A stretch of DNA of 64,000 nt from Congeria kusceri (GCA_027627225.1 JAPFQT010000034.1:1394001-1458000); one strand, 5' to 3'. Counted from the first letter of the stretch, positions 13,260 through 25,299 are shown. The notes: generated by a model from the sequence alone, not told the origin. A program made the numbers and translations.

Positions 13260-14110
13260 GTGAATGATAATAAAACTAGAAAAGTATCCACAGGCATGGA
13301 TGCCATTACCTATGCAGCCTTTTTAACAGGGGCCACTTTGTCTATATGCATACAAATAATTGAAATTAATTTGCAAAATCTGCTAATGTCTTCACTCAAT
13401 CTGTGAAGTATGATGAGGTACCAAAAATACCCTATCTATAATTTTAAATGTTGAGTCCTGACAACAATCAGAAAAGGGGAGTAATTAAAACTTTCTGGCA
13501 ATCATGAGTTATGGTTCTTGTATTTTGCTATTTTAAACCATTCGTTTGAGAATCAACACAATGATTTGTATAATTTGTTAGTTATGCTTTGAACAACATC
13601 AATACATGGAAGTAATTCACAAGTTTTACAAGTCTGGTTCTTCCATGCAACACTCCATGTTGAAACGGTGATCATTTCTTACAATTTATTTGAAATTCCC
13701 TGCATGCACAACAATAATACGCTCTGGACAATTATTAGCCCTTTGGCCTTGAATAATCACCTTGGCCTTGGACCTAGGGAACAAGTTTGTGCGCACAACA
13801 CACCCTCTCATAATGCTAATTACTTCTGCTAAGTTATTTTAAAATCCTTCAATGCTGAACAAAATTATGATCTGGACAGGGCCCTTGGATTTAATTCTTA
13901 TGTTTGACCTTCGACCTTTTAAGTGTGACCTGGACCTTGCGACCTGGTACTTGCGCCCAACACACCGTCTCATCATGCCTATCTTTTCTGTTCTGTTATT
14001 TGAAAATCCTTCCATGCTGGACAAAGTTATGCTCTGAACAAGAATCCAAACATACATACATACATTTACGTACATACACACAGACAGGGCCAACACTATA
14101 TGACCCCATC
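13260..14110 (+). repeat. Tandem-core element, family B (short copy)
   Basis: The segment from about 13315 to 13740 is paralogous to about 400-815, followed by only two or three core units against about seven in the first copy. The 5' end near 13280 has AAACTAGAAAAGTATCC and GGCATGGATGCC, a small palindrome. The 3' end has ACATACATAC-type sequence (14050-14085). Confidence 0.65.
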
Positions 14111-14570
14111 ATTTTTCTGGATTTATACTTATATAAGCAAAATACAGAAACACTTATCAGTGTTTCGTGAGTAGACTTTTCTTTGTATGTATGATAGTAA
14201 AAATAACTTGTCAGGGGGATATTATCCAGTACTGCAAAGGCCTAACATGCATGCACATCATGTAAATGCAACTCGACCGATATAGTTTTAGAACACATGA
14301 TTAATTATATAACTAATTCAAACATCCCTCTATCTCAATCGCAAAATCTCTCCATTTCAATTTTCTATAATAAACACTCAGACAAGGATTGTTACTCACT
14401 TTGTAACAGAGATAAAGAAAGATAATTCCCCTAAAAATGGCAAACATATACCATATGTAACAGCTATTAAAGGGACTACTGTCATAGTTGACTTTTTATA
14501 TCTTGTATTATTGTTAACATGGAAATTGGAATACCATTTCCAGGAAACGAAAGATAACTGGTTAGAAGTT
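14111..14570. other. AT-rich noncoding stretch
   Basis: No feature was recognised. Confidence 0.4.
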
Positions 14571-15360
14571 TAAATAAGAGCTGTTTGTAAAACAATTATG
14601 CCCCTCAAAGGTCAAAAGCAATCTTTCAAATATCAATTTTGGGGAAGATTTGATGAAAACTGCTGGATATAGGGAGCTAAAACCGTAAAAAAGGGCCAAC
14701 TTAAGAAAAACCAAGGGTCATAACTCTGCAGTTCCTGAGACAAATTGGTCGATCATCAAACTTGGCTAAGATATTATAGTCTCAAACATTCTCCTCAAAT
14801 ATGGTGAAAATGGGATGAAAACTGCTGGAGTGGAAAAAGCTAATAAGGCTAATTTTAGATCGTTCAAGGGCCATAACTCCACATTTATTGGGATGATTTG
14901 GTTTATTATCAAACTTTGCCAAGATAATAAGCCCACAAAGATTTCCAGGAAGATCGGATAAAAACTGTAAGACTCAGAGAGGAAAGACTAAAAAGGCCAA
15001 TTTTAAATAAATCAAGGGCCACAACTCCACAATTCCTAGGGTGTTTGGCTGATTATAGATTTTAGCCGAGATAATATGCCCACAAATTTGGTGAAGATCT
15101 GATGGAAACAGTCGGGAACAAAAGTTGTCTAAGAACGGACAGACCGACCCACATCAACAAAGCATATACCCCACCATCTTCAAATGGGCGAATGTCGCAT
15201 AATAAAACATTAACAAATTAAAGACTGCATAGTAAGCGGTGTTGGTGCTAGACGAGACGGTAAAATCTATTTAACCTTGTCACGGATGGAAGGACGGACG
15301 GACGGACGGACAGGACGATCATTATATGCCTCCTGCATCAAGATGCCGGGGGCATAAAAA
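14571..15360 (+). mobile_element. Tandem-core element, family G, TATGCCCC-ended
   Basis: The 5' end reads AAGAGCTGTTTGTAAAACA followed by TTATGCCCC. The core has about three units of about 145 bp (GGGCCATAACTCCACA..CAAACTTTGCCAAGATAAT..). A (GGAC)n tract lies at about 15288-15313. The 3' end is a hairpin: TATGCCTCCTGCATC pairs with GATGCCGGGGGCATA across a two-base loop (15328-15359), with two G-T wobbles, then AAAAA. TATGCCCC at the 5' end and GGGGGCATA at the 3' end are subterminal inverted repeats. No protein is encoded. Confidence 0.65.
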
Positions 15361-15584
15361 CTTTTTTTTCGATGATTAGCTATTTAATATGTAACATTAG
15401 AAATATTACAGTTGATGTTAATGACATTCCGTGCTTAATTTTAAGTGAATTACAAAAAAAAATTACAATGCTGTATTCACTACAGTAAGATATCTGATGC
15501 TTTCCTATACCGACCCCTTAGTTTGATCAGGTTTGTCGAAGCTTCAAGTCAGAAAAGCTCAAAGCTCTCAGAACATTCAGCAAG
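15361..15584. other. Noncoding spacer
   Basis: Nothing recognised between the family G element and the next TIR element. Confidence 0.4.
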
Positions 15585-15586
15585 TA

Positions 15587-16340
15587 CCGTTAATTCTCAC
15601 GTATAGGACACCCCCGCGTATAAGACGCACCTAAAAATTCAGGTTTAGTTCGTGGAAAAAAATTATGCAATTAAAATGATTCTAAATGCTTCGTAACACA
15701 TCAAAATCATAAATTTTGTGTCCATTGCTTATCAACACCAAAAATATTTTTGTCGTGAAAATCGCTATCTACAATCGTGGATATATTACACTAAAAGTAG
15801 TTTCGCTGTATTGAAAGGTGTTGAGAAGTCTCAGTGTCAACACCTTTAATTACACCATAAGCGCTAATTGTTTGTTTGACAAACACGGATAGGTCTACAA
15901 GTATCATCAATGGCACTATAGTTATTGTTTGCAGAGTAATACAAAAGGTGTGAAATAGTTTGTCAAGTGGTGTTTACACTACGGTTCGTTTGACCCTTGT
16001 TCTTATTTCTTATGCATTCTGTATTATTGCACATATATTTTAATTTCGTAAACTTAAGAAATAAAATATAAAACAAACAAAATTTGAACTCTATATTATA
16101 TTTTTAAACAATCCCAATATAAAACATCACGAAACGTATCGGGTACGAATATTTGCTTATCCATGTATAAGCGTCTTAGTGACGTCGATCGGAATCTATT
16201 GAAAATGGTGGCCAAAATACTATGGATGATATTTATTATAGAAACGCTAGGAGGTGATTTCATCCGCGTATAAGACGCAACGAAAAAAGGATACAATTTT
16301 CGGATGAAAAAAAGTGTGGCTTATACGCGAGAATTTCCGG
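15587..16340. mobile_element. Non-autonomous TIR element, TA target duplication
   Basis: The left end CCGTTAATTCTCACGTATA and right end TATACGCGAGAATTTCCGG are imperfect inverted repeats flanked by TA on both sides (15585-15586, 16341-16342). CCGCGTATAAGACGCA occurs near both ends in direct orientation (about 15612 and 16264). The 754-bp body is AT-rich without a transposase. TA duplication fits the Tc1/mariner/pogo group but the superfamily is not proven. Confidence 0.65.
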
Positions 16341-16394
16341 TAAAAACTTCAGCTGGGAGACGGAATGTGCTTTACACTACGAGTATATCTGAAA

Positions 16395-16915
16395 GCGAAT
16401 GGTAGGAACATTTTGAGGCACTGTTTAACACAAGTATAGAGGAAATAGGTATCCAGATTAATGTTCCCAATGAAGAGCTAAGGGAAATATAAGATGTTAT
16501 ATTCAATGCTGAAATAACGGAAGAAGAATACTTGACAGTGTCAAAAGTTTAAACGCATCAAAAAGTGCCGTACCAGATGGAATGCCGCCAGAGTGTTTCA
16601 TCCAAGCACATGCAACTATTATGCTAATGCTATTTAAATCAAATATTTTCGATGGGGATATACCCAGATTGCTGGAGCACTGCAATAATTCCCATCCACA
16701 AAAAAGGTGATATAAGTGGTCCGTCAAATTATAGGGAATCTCGCTTCTTGACATATTTGGTAAAATATTTACAAACATTATTGATAGACGTTTGACCTTT
16801 TTAGCAAATGTATACTCTAAACTAGACGAGTCCCAAACTGGATTTAGAGCGGTTTATGCGACAACTGAAAAAGCATTTGTTCTCCATACTTCGATATATA
16901 AAACTAGGGATGCAA
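16395..16915 (+). pseudogene. Non-LTR retrotransposon reverse transcriptase fragment, frameshifted
   Basis: Reverse transcriptase motifs are spread over all three plus frames. First comes a linker reading FEALFNTSIEE and a SAVPDGMPPE phrase, the family's PDG(I/M)PPE. Next, in another frame, is CWSTAIIPIHKKGDISG then PSNYRE (about 16670-16740). Then SLLDIFGKIFTNIIDRRL runs on through LDESQTGFRA to the H in VLHTSIYK (to about 16915). At least two frameshifts and in-frame stops kill it. It lacks the endonuclease start and the rest of the RT, so it is a fragment of a LINE-type element. The clade cannot be named from this piece. Confidence 0.75.
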
Positions 16916-17819
16916 CGGAGACCCCAAAATACCCACATTCTCGATTCCATAAAAAATCAAGTTCTGTTCCTCATTGGAAAATTCAGGTAGGGTCGGGTAA
17001 TAAAAGAATACATGTAGTGCAATTCAACCCTTTTAATCATCGTCATCTATCTTAAAATTCGTCTTAATCTAACAACATATTCAACACATTAATAAAATCA
17101 AGACCAAATAGGCATAGGTTTTTCTATTTGACAGTTTGTTTTACAAATATTCTGCTGGCACACTTGGCCATTGGAACCCCACTGAACAGCTGTATGGACA
17201 TCTTAAGCCAAGGAGTTTCAAACAATCAAGTTGAGGAATAGGTGTGGCAGAGTGCATTGACTTTTAACGGAACTCAATTTTAACTCAGACCATCGTTATT
17301 TATATGACCAAACCTACGTTAATGTGAATGTTATCGCTAATGAAAAGAAGTTTATCAAATTTTTACAGCAAACGAAACTGTTGATGGTTGGGAGTATGTA
17401 ATATATTAATATTAAATATGCATCCTTTTTTTCCTGCGTCATATATTTTCCCAGTCAAATTCAAGCCTCGACTGACGAATCAATACCTTAATAATCCTTA
17501 TATGTGCATGCAGAATTATTACCGTAAACCCTATGCAAAAAAACCACTATGCAAATAACTTATTGAACAAATCTGTATTTATCTAAACGAGACTACTTTT
17601 TTTGAAAACAAAGATGTTTTCAAGGTTTATTTCTTTAAACTTAAATATTCTGTAATACAAATAATCTGTATACATGTATTTTTCCCTTCAGTTTTAATTT
17701 GATAATTTTATTTGTTTCCTTATCATTCATCTTAAGTCATTAACTTTACCGGGACAAAATGCATCTGACCGGGACAAAACTCGCAAAATGGGTACAATCC
17801 CCGCTAGACCGGGACGTAT
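16916..17819. other. AT-rich noncoding stretch
   Basis: No further coding match after the RT fragment, and nothing else recognised. Confidence 0.4.
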
Positions 17820-18722
17820 GGCATGTATGCAACTGACAACACCTTCCTTGTAACGGCTGAACTGACGAGGCTTCATAATTTAACCCACAAAGAACCAAAT
17901 TCTTGTGCATATTCTGGCAGAATGCCATGTGTCTGTACTGCACAAAATCAATCATGAGAACCAAGTGCAGGATTTGAACCACAACTACGTGTACAGCTTC
18001 CATACACATCAAGAGTCCCCCTACTGAGCTAAACTCAATACAATCAGTTTGTTCTCAGATTTATTCTTTTTATACAAAAATGTTATTCATTTTGATAATA
18101 ACATCACTAATACCCAGTACAAGGCCTTTTCTACTGACATTTTTAGTTATCAATTACCTATCTTTTGTCCACAAAAGACCCATTTATTTAAATCTAAAAC
18201 TAGGATATATAGGATCTGACAAAAGTTATCATTTCATACCATAATTTATTAAAAGAATTTAGGAATGTTGTTAGTAAGCAAGCACTTTTCAAGGTGATAT
18301 GAACTAAAACTAAAATTGTATTACTTGTCACATGCCTGGACTGTTCCAGATTGAAAATAAAATTGTATAAATCAATGGTTTAAGTAAACACTTGTGTCTT
18401 TGAGACACCAAGTTACACTCAACAAGCCAAATAAATTCGTTCCTAAGTCGCCTCAAGCATCAATAAACAAGATATACAGCCTCTTTAAGCACCGACAACA
18501 AATTCAAGGACAGACAAAACTCATAAATCATGGAACAAAACAAATAAAAGATATTTGGCAATATTTACAGAAACTTATTTTTGGAGGATAATAAAATATT
18601 TTTTGCTATTGTGCTGTTTACAAAGTCAAAGGCAATTTAACTTAGCATACCCTTAAGTATCGTATTTATGGTGATGAGCATATACTAACATTTCAATCTG
18701 CAGCAAAAATGCCTGTTCTAGC
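17820..18722 (+). repeat. Paralogous block A, part 1 (pairs with 39400-40410)
   Basis: Long collinear similarity to 39400-40410. Shared phrases include CAACTGACAACACCTTCCTTG (17830 / 39438), the tRNA-like head below, AAATCTAAAACTAGGATATA against AAATCTAAAACTAGATAACA (about 18190 / 39790), and AAAAATGCCTGTT (about 18706 / 40400). The blocks are diverged by substitutions and indels, as expected for an older duplication. Confidence 0.7.
17850..18030 (-). mobile_element. tRNA-like SINE, block A copy
   Basis: Minus-strand TTAGCTCAGTAGGGGGACTC (A-box-like) and GTGGTTCAAATCC (B-box-like) sit about 45 bases apart, followed by a body shared with the copy at 39440-39640. The cloverleaf is not intact, so it is not called a tRNA gene. 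Being present in both blocks, it predates the duplication. Confidence 0.5.
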
Positions 18723-19000
18723 ATGTTAAGTTACAAAAGAACTAGATGTGCTTGGACAGACAGAGGACATGTTGTCAACACTAATTTTGGCAAAATCTGT
18801 CAAGTAGTAGAGGAGTTGAGAAAACACAATTTCAGGAGGTATAAATTCCATAGTGGCAGTGCTTTTTTTTGCCTATTTTTACTGCCGAATAACGGCAGTT
18901 TCCCCTTGCCAAAAAACATCCATTTTTCCCCCAAAATGACCAATTTTTTCCCCAAAATAAGAAACATTTTCCCCTCAGACTGGGTTGGTATTTCAATCAA
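18723..19000 (+). repeat. Family H start and GGGGAA-module fragment
   Basis: ACTAGATGTGCTTGGACAGAC (18739) resembles the element start near 29727. A segment with repeated TTTTCCCC motifs (18880-18980) is the minus-oriented counterpart of the AGGGGAA modules at 3195-3550 and 54870-55200. This starts about 3.2 kb of sequence that has no counterpart in block B. Confidence 0.45.
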
Positions 19001-20450
19001 AAATTGACGAAACTTTATTGCTTCCCTACACACAATATTACGTTGCAAATAGGCCAAAAATCAGCGTTCGATACATCGATAAAAATAGTTCTGGTACTAC
19101 CGTGTATAACGCGGACCCAATTTTAGAAGCAAAATTTGAGGGTTAAAATCTGGTAACCATTTGCAGCTGATTTTGCCATGTATGTTGATGTTATATTGCT
19201 CCTCTTTTGTCCGCTTTTGTTGAATGTTGATATTCTGTAATATTACACTAATTTAATCAAAACGTAATTTACAGTAAGTAAATTTTAAATATGCACATAT
19301 AATTACCTTATGCATGAAACACGTATTTATAACCCAAATATAATTAAATCCTCTAAATAATCCAGACAGTGTATAGTACGTCACCCAGAAATTAAATATC
19401 CAATTTATCCAATGCAACAAAACAAACGTTTGAAATTGTTAAATCCTTGATATTTCTCTTTAAACGCTTATGCATTAATGGTATATCGACAGGACTTGCT
19501 TTGTTCAGGTACAGTACTAAGTAGCATCAAGCGAAACTTTTTGATGCCGACCACGTGCTCAGCGTGTTACACGCTTTTCAGGTACAAACTGATAGACGAT
19601 TGCTGCAAATTCAAGTGTCACATCAAAGCCATTTGAAGTAAAACCGACACCGTTGCTATGGGTGTTTCTAACGGCTTGCAGATTTGGAAGCCCAGTTAAT
19701 TGATGACGTCACGCTGTCATTCTTTAGTTTTAAAAGGTTATATTATTCGTATCGCGTTTGTAAATGATTTTATTGTCTGTTCTAATCGGAAATATTTTTG
19801 CAATTTATTATAATGCAGTGTTTATGTTTATAAAAAACATCATTAATCATTTATGAACAAAATATGATGAATATATTACGATTTTTCATTAAAAAAAACA
19901 CCTAAAATTTTTTCACTGTTAAAATGTATAATGTGCACCACATTTCCATAGCCAAATTATGGGGTAAAAAGTTTCTCTCTAATGGCCACCATACATTCTA
20001 AAAAGAGAAACAGGCTAACCCAAGGTCATCTAGATGCCAAAATGAGGATTGCCACCACCAAAGACAACTCACAGATGAAGATCTTGAACTATAGGTTGAC
20101 AAAGTCAAGGGCCATAAAACAAGCATTGCAACTAGGCAATCACCATAAGAAATCTGACTCTTGTGTTCATCATTCAAATATTGTAAAATTTAAATAAACA
20201 TTTGCTGTGACAATCAAGTAACTCTAATTGATATCAGTTTTACATTTGTTGGTTCAACTTTAATATAGGAATAATGAAACTCCAGAGATATCATCAGGAG
20301 AGAAACACTTACTACCATCCGCTAGTCCTTTTGCCTATTATACAAGAATTATATATCTTTAAGAATCATATCATCTGATGATCATGTGTTAAATGTGTGC
20401 ACACAGACACTGCAGTATAAAAAAGTTAAATATATCAGTACCAAAATAAA
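19001..20450. other. AT-rich noncoding stretch in block A
   Basis: No coding exon, RNA gene or repeat could be supported. The 71-codon frame at 19982-20197 has no recognisable features. Confidence 0.4.
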
Positions 20451-20559
20451 AATATAAAATGTTCACAGTTGACAATTTGTAATATAAAAATATTTACTAT
20501 TTTCCCCTGTTTGAGGTTTGTCGCACTAAAATTCCCCTAGTTCAAAGGCACAGGTAGCT

Positions 20560-20900
20560 GTAAAAATTCCAAAAAAAATCACTGAGTGGAAAAATTGACA
20601 AAGGGCCATAACTCTGCCAAAATTGGTCATAGCCAAAATTCCTTCCAATACCCAACACATTAAGGTTCTTCAGCTGTGATAGTTTCAGCGAAATCCGCCA
20701 AGAAGGTAAAGAGGAGTTGGGTGAACATAATTTCATGAAGTATATATAGTGGAAAAAATGTCAAAGGGCCATAATTCTGCCAAAATCGGTTGCAGCCAAG
20801 ATTCCTTCCATTACAATCACCTACACATTAAGGTTGTTCAGCTGTGAAGTTGGAACGAAATCTGCCCAGCCATTAAAGAGGAGTAGATTCCACAAAAATG
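20560..20900 (+). repeat. Family H tandem repeat, two units
   Basis: Two units of about 165 bp have GGGCCATAACTCTGCCAAAA (20604) and GGGCCATAATTCTGCCAAAA (20765). Each is followed by AGCCAAAATTCCTTCCA-like sequence, then CACATTAAGG, TTCAGCTGTGA and AAAGAGGAGT. The same family is at 29820-30110. Confidence 0.6.
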
Positions 20901-21960
20901 ATTAATGCCTCCCACTGTATGGGTAAATAACAAGACACACATTTTTAAACCTTTGATGAAGTTTCACATGAAGTGTTATCCATCAAACCCACTTGTGACG
21001 GTACAGATCATGTACTGAGATACACTTTTCATTTACACTTTAAAGTCAGCAATAAATGCAATGTGTGAGGGTTGATCCAAAAGTAATTTTTCAAACCATA
21101 ATACAAACAAGAAATTTGGAAATTCCACACAAACCAACTTTTTCAAACAAAAAGCATTACAGTCAGCAGAATAATGAAAGAAAGTTCTATTGCTAGGAAA
21201 TGGTGACCTTGATCTTGCGATCAAAAGCGAGGTCTCAATATAAGGCATCTACATATGAAGTTTCATTAACATATCTAAATTCATTCTCAAATTACTGAGT
21301 GGAAACATTTTTTTTATTTTTAGTAATTGTGACCTTGACCCTGACCCCACCCTCCCCATATGCAATCGCAAGCGAGGTCTAGATATAAGGTATGTGGATA
21401 TAAAGTTTCATTAAAATATCTCAATATGTGCTCTAGCTATTAAGTGGAAACTGTTTGTCTATTTGTAGTAATGGTGACCTTGACCCGGCCCACCCCATAT
21501 TCAATCCCAAGTGAGGTCTCAATATGAGGTATCTACATATGAACTTTCATTAAGTATGAGGTATCTACATATGAAGTCTCAATTTATTGAGCAGAATTTT
21601 TTTTCTATTTTTAGTAATGGTGACCTTGACCCTGACCCCAACCACCCCATATGCAATCCTAAGCAAGGTTTCAATATATGGTATCTTAAGTATGAAGTTT
21701 CATAAAAATATCTCCATGCATTCTCAAGTTATTGAGCGGAAACAGTTTTTCTATTTTTATTAAATGTGACCTTGACTTGATCCCACCCACCCCATATGCA
21801 ATCCCAAGCGGGGTCTTGATATAAGGTATCTATGTATGAAGTTTCATTACAACAGCTTTATCCGTTCTCGAGTTAGAGAGCGGACACAACAAGTTGAAGC
21901 CACCCCTACGCCCGCCCGCCCAACTACATACCCCAATATAATATCCGAAATTAGCGTCAA
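20901..21960 (+). repeat. Family D tandem-core element, about five units
   Basis: Units of about 140-150 bp have GGTGACCTTGACC, CCACCCACCCCATATGCAATC, GCGAGGTCT, ATATAAGGTATCTA and GAAGTTTCATTA, repeated from about 21200 to 21870. It ends with the GC-rich CGCCCGCCCGCCCAACTACA near 21910, like the end near 3785. No coding capacity. Confidence 0.7.
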
Positions 21961-22073
21961 AATATATAATCAATGTACAACAAGGAAATGCTACAAATAA
22001 CAAGAGCAATGTCTTTTCAGACTATTTACAAAATTCGAAACATATAACTTTAGAGGTGGTTTGTACCAGAAAC

Positions 22074-22802
22074 ACTAGAGCTTTGTCACAGGAGTGGCAG
22101 CGAGCCCTGAATGATAGCATGTTTGAAGGTGAGGAACCGTTTTTGAATTTTTTGTAACGGTGACCTTGATCCCACCTACTCCCTATGCAATCCCAAGGGA
22201 TGTCTTGATAAAAGGTATCTATGTATGAAGTTGAATTACAATAGCTCAATTCGTTCTCAATTAATTGAGAGGATACCGTTTTTCTATTTTTTGTAAATGC
22301 GACCTTGACAGTGACCCATCCACCCCCTATGTAATCCCAAGCCAGATCTTGATATAAGGTATCTATGGATTAAGTTTCATTTAAATATTTTAATTCGTTA
22401 GAGAGATGAAACCAAAAGTTGACTCCAACTGAACATGAGAAATTAACAAAGGGCAATAACTCCAGAATTATGAAGTGCAGAGTAACGGTTCTTGTGCATT
22501 GCACTTCTCCTCAATGAGATTTATCCACCTATTAAGTTTCAAGTTAATACCTCTTATAGTCTAAGAGTTATGCTCCAGGAAAAAACGAAGTATGAAAAAT
22601 TAACAAAGAGCAATAACTCCAGAACCATGAAGTGCAGAGTAATGGTTCTTAAGCACTGCTTTTCTCCTTAATGAGATCTATCCACCCATGAAGTTTCAAA
22701 TTAATAGCTGAAATGGTTTTTAAGTTATGAAAGAAAAACATGAAAAATGTGGACAGATGGACGGTAAGTGGAAAGACAGGGTGATTACTATAGGGCACCC
22801 GC
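22074..22802 (+). mobile_element. Hairpin-type element with a chimeric core, precise insertion
   Basis: Block B is uninterrupted here: CCAGAAAC is followed directly by AAAATGCAAT (about 40732-40750). In block A a 729-bp insertion separates the two. It starts ACTAGAGCTTTGTCACAG and ends GGTGATTACTATAGGGCACC then CGC. Its core has family D units (22140-22400) and then family I units of about 165 bp (GGGCAATAACTCCAGAA.., 22452 and 22608). A GGACAGATGGACGG tract precedes the end. It sits just 5' of an A-run, with no clear target duplication. Confidence 0.7.
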
Positions 22803-23841
22803 AAAAAATGCAATACATGGTAAAGATAGTCGCACACAATGTCAAAGTTGTTCTGTCACTTCTTTTTAACAAAATATTGTCCTCTGTGATTAACACAGCA
22901 GTGATGGCACTAAATCCATTTTCTATAAGTATTTGCATATCATTTGAAAGGTATACAACACTTGTTTACATGCACATTTACACCACTTGATAAATACTTC
23001 TCACAGCCTGAAGAAGAGAAATGCTCATCCTACGAATTTATATGTAACAAAGGCAAAATGTGTGCCATGGATAAAACTCATAACCGCAGGGCTGTAGTAC
23101 AGGCGTGGTATTGTTTCAATGCAGAGAACATTCATTGCCTCGTTAACACTCTGTCCTCCATATGATTTGTACATCAGTTCAAATGTTTCCCTTGCAGAAT
23201 TTCTACTTTAGTAGCAGAACTGCATGACTGCATGTTGACAATTTTTGTCTAAATGTAACATCTTCCATTTTTACTTGACTTGCATAGCATGTGTAAATTT
23301 ACGAATACTATAATGTCAGTGTGATTAAAAAGCAATGCAGTCTTAACTTATAATTTCTTGTCAACAAAAATGTCCAATACATACGCGCATATTTTTATGA
23401 TTTTATTGTTGCTTAATTGTATAATTTTATTATACTTAAACTCACTTGACACGAAACTTGACACACAGCGAGATATAGATGGTGTTACTGTTTTAAGCAT
23501 TGGTAAAACTGAATGGCTTACTGCATTTTTAATGACTTCATTGTGAGATAACAATTGGACTAAAATAACTTTTGGTTTACTTTATATCTTATTTTTTTTT
23601 CTTGTCATCAAAAAACAGGTGGTGTGACGTAACTTTTGGATCAACCCTCGTATGTATATTAAAGTTTCATGTTTATGTTTATGACAATGAAATGCTATCG
23701 CATAAGCACAGAGATGTCATTATTAACCGATTGCCTTTTAAATTCATTGTTAAAATCGTTAGAAAATCAGTCTTTTGAAGAAGTTTAAAATTGCAGTCGA
23801 TATCACAAGGGGGCCGCCTAGACTAGTTATTGGAATCAGTC

Positions 23842-25155
23842 CAAGCAAGAGGGCCATGATGGCCCGAAGTGCTCACCTGAGAACTGGTACAGATGAAGAC
23901 CATACTGCTGTGACAGGTTTGAAAATTAAGGTATCTGAACAATACGAAAAGGATGATAGGATCAATTTTGATTCAAAACATCTGTTAGTGCAATGGGCTA
24001 ACTAAAGTACAAGTTGGGTAGTGGATGTGCGTTTTTTTTTGCTAACTGTTCTCAAAACATTTTTTTCGATATTCTCACCTGACCCTTTTACATAACGTCA
24101 TTGACAATTCTGGAAAATGCAGAAACAGTAGATTTAGATGTCTTTTTCACAACCAGTTTTGGAGAACTAGTTGCAATGCGATAATTGCGATGGCTGTACC
24201 ATAAGGTAAAGTTTTGCTTTTTCTTTGATAATTTTCTAATGATAAATGATGTTAATGCAGGCTCTGAAGACAACAATGTTGCATGTACAAATAACTGCAT
24301 GCACATCTAGCAACTGTTGAAAATCATAATTTTATCAATCAATTTTTACCATAATGCGCAAACTGTGTAAGTTTGGTCAACATTGAATAACAAAATCATG
24401 TGTGCAAGCATTGATAACTTGTTGATGTTTTTTTCCAAACACAATGGGCAATAACTCTAATGTTTCTGGCCCGATCATGCTTTTAAATTGACTTCACCTG
24501 TACTTTGATGTTCATAGACAAACTGTACACGATTGGTGAAGATAGGATGAAAAATGAAGTCTCAATCCTGAATTATGTCCATTTTTGCATATTTTTTTCA
24601 CAAACAAAGGAATATAACTCTGGTGTTTCTGGTCCGATGTTGCTTATATTCGACTTCACCTTTAATTTTATGGTCATAGACAAACTCTGCAAGCTTGGTG
24701 AAGATTCGATGAAAAATAAAGTCGCTATCCTGTATAATGTCCATTTTTGTATATTTTTTTAATAAACAAAGGGCAATAACTCTGGTTTGAAACAAGGTCC
24801 GGACCATTTTCAGCATCTGCTGAGATCTGATGGTCATACACAAACTGCAAAAGTTTGGTTCAGATTGGATGGAAAAAAAAGGTCTAAACGTTAGAAAAGG
24901 CCATTTTTGCACTTTTTTTGCATGAAAAAGGGGCAATAACTCTGGTGTTGCTGGGGTGTGATCTGACCCAAAAACAATCCCATTTGAGATTTTATGGTCA
25001 CACACAAACTGTGCAAGTTAGGTCAAGATTGAATAAAAAATGTCGTCTTTATCGCGATAACGGTCCAGATTGATCACTGCCATATGGACGACGGACAACG
25101 CAGGAGAGGTCGCCTATACCAATAGCTCACCGAGCACTTCGTGCTCAGGTGAGCT
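23842..25155 (+). mobile_element. Hairpin-type element, GCTCACCTGAG/CTCAGGTGAGC ends, precise insertion
   Basis: The empty site in block B (GGAATCAGTC, AT, AAAAATATT, 41961-41981) defines the insertion. The 5' end is AAGAGGGCCATGATGGCCC then GTGCTCACCTGAG. The 3' end is a hairpin (AGCTCACCGAGCAC against GTGCTCAGGTGAGCT, 25124-25155) abutting an A-run. GCTCACCTGAG and CTCAGGTGAGC are subterminal inverted repeats. The core holds four family F units of about 161 bp, and GACGACGGACAACG precedes the hairpin. Features match non-autonomous Helentron-like (pearl/HINE) elements. That assignment is inference. Confidence 0.7.
24390..25060 (+). repeat. Family F tandem repeat, about four 161-bp units
   Basis: GGCAATAACTCTAATG, TATAACTCTGGTG, GCAATAACTCTGG and GCAATAACTCTGGTG occur near 24450, 24611, 24772 and 24932. 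Between them run ATGGTCATAGACAAACT, GGTGAAGAT and GTCCATTTTTG phrases. A 135-codon minus-strand open frame across it is a by-product of the repeat. Confidence 0.75.
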
Positions 25156-25299
25156 AAAAATATTTGTTGATTAATCAGAGCCAGAAGTGACTGATTAATC
25201 AAATAATCATGACTAAATATGTGGATTGTTGTTGTTTTTTTAATAAGAAATTCGTCATCTTATCATTTTTTTTACCAACTTCAATGTTTGTCAATGTAT

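Noticed and set aside
24598..25005. 135-codon minus-strand open frame
   Set aside because: It lies wholly within the 161-bp family F tandem repeat. Its translation is antisense to the repeat and shows no domain.
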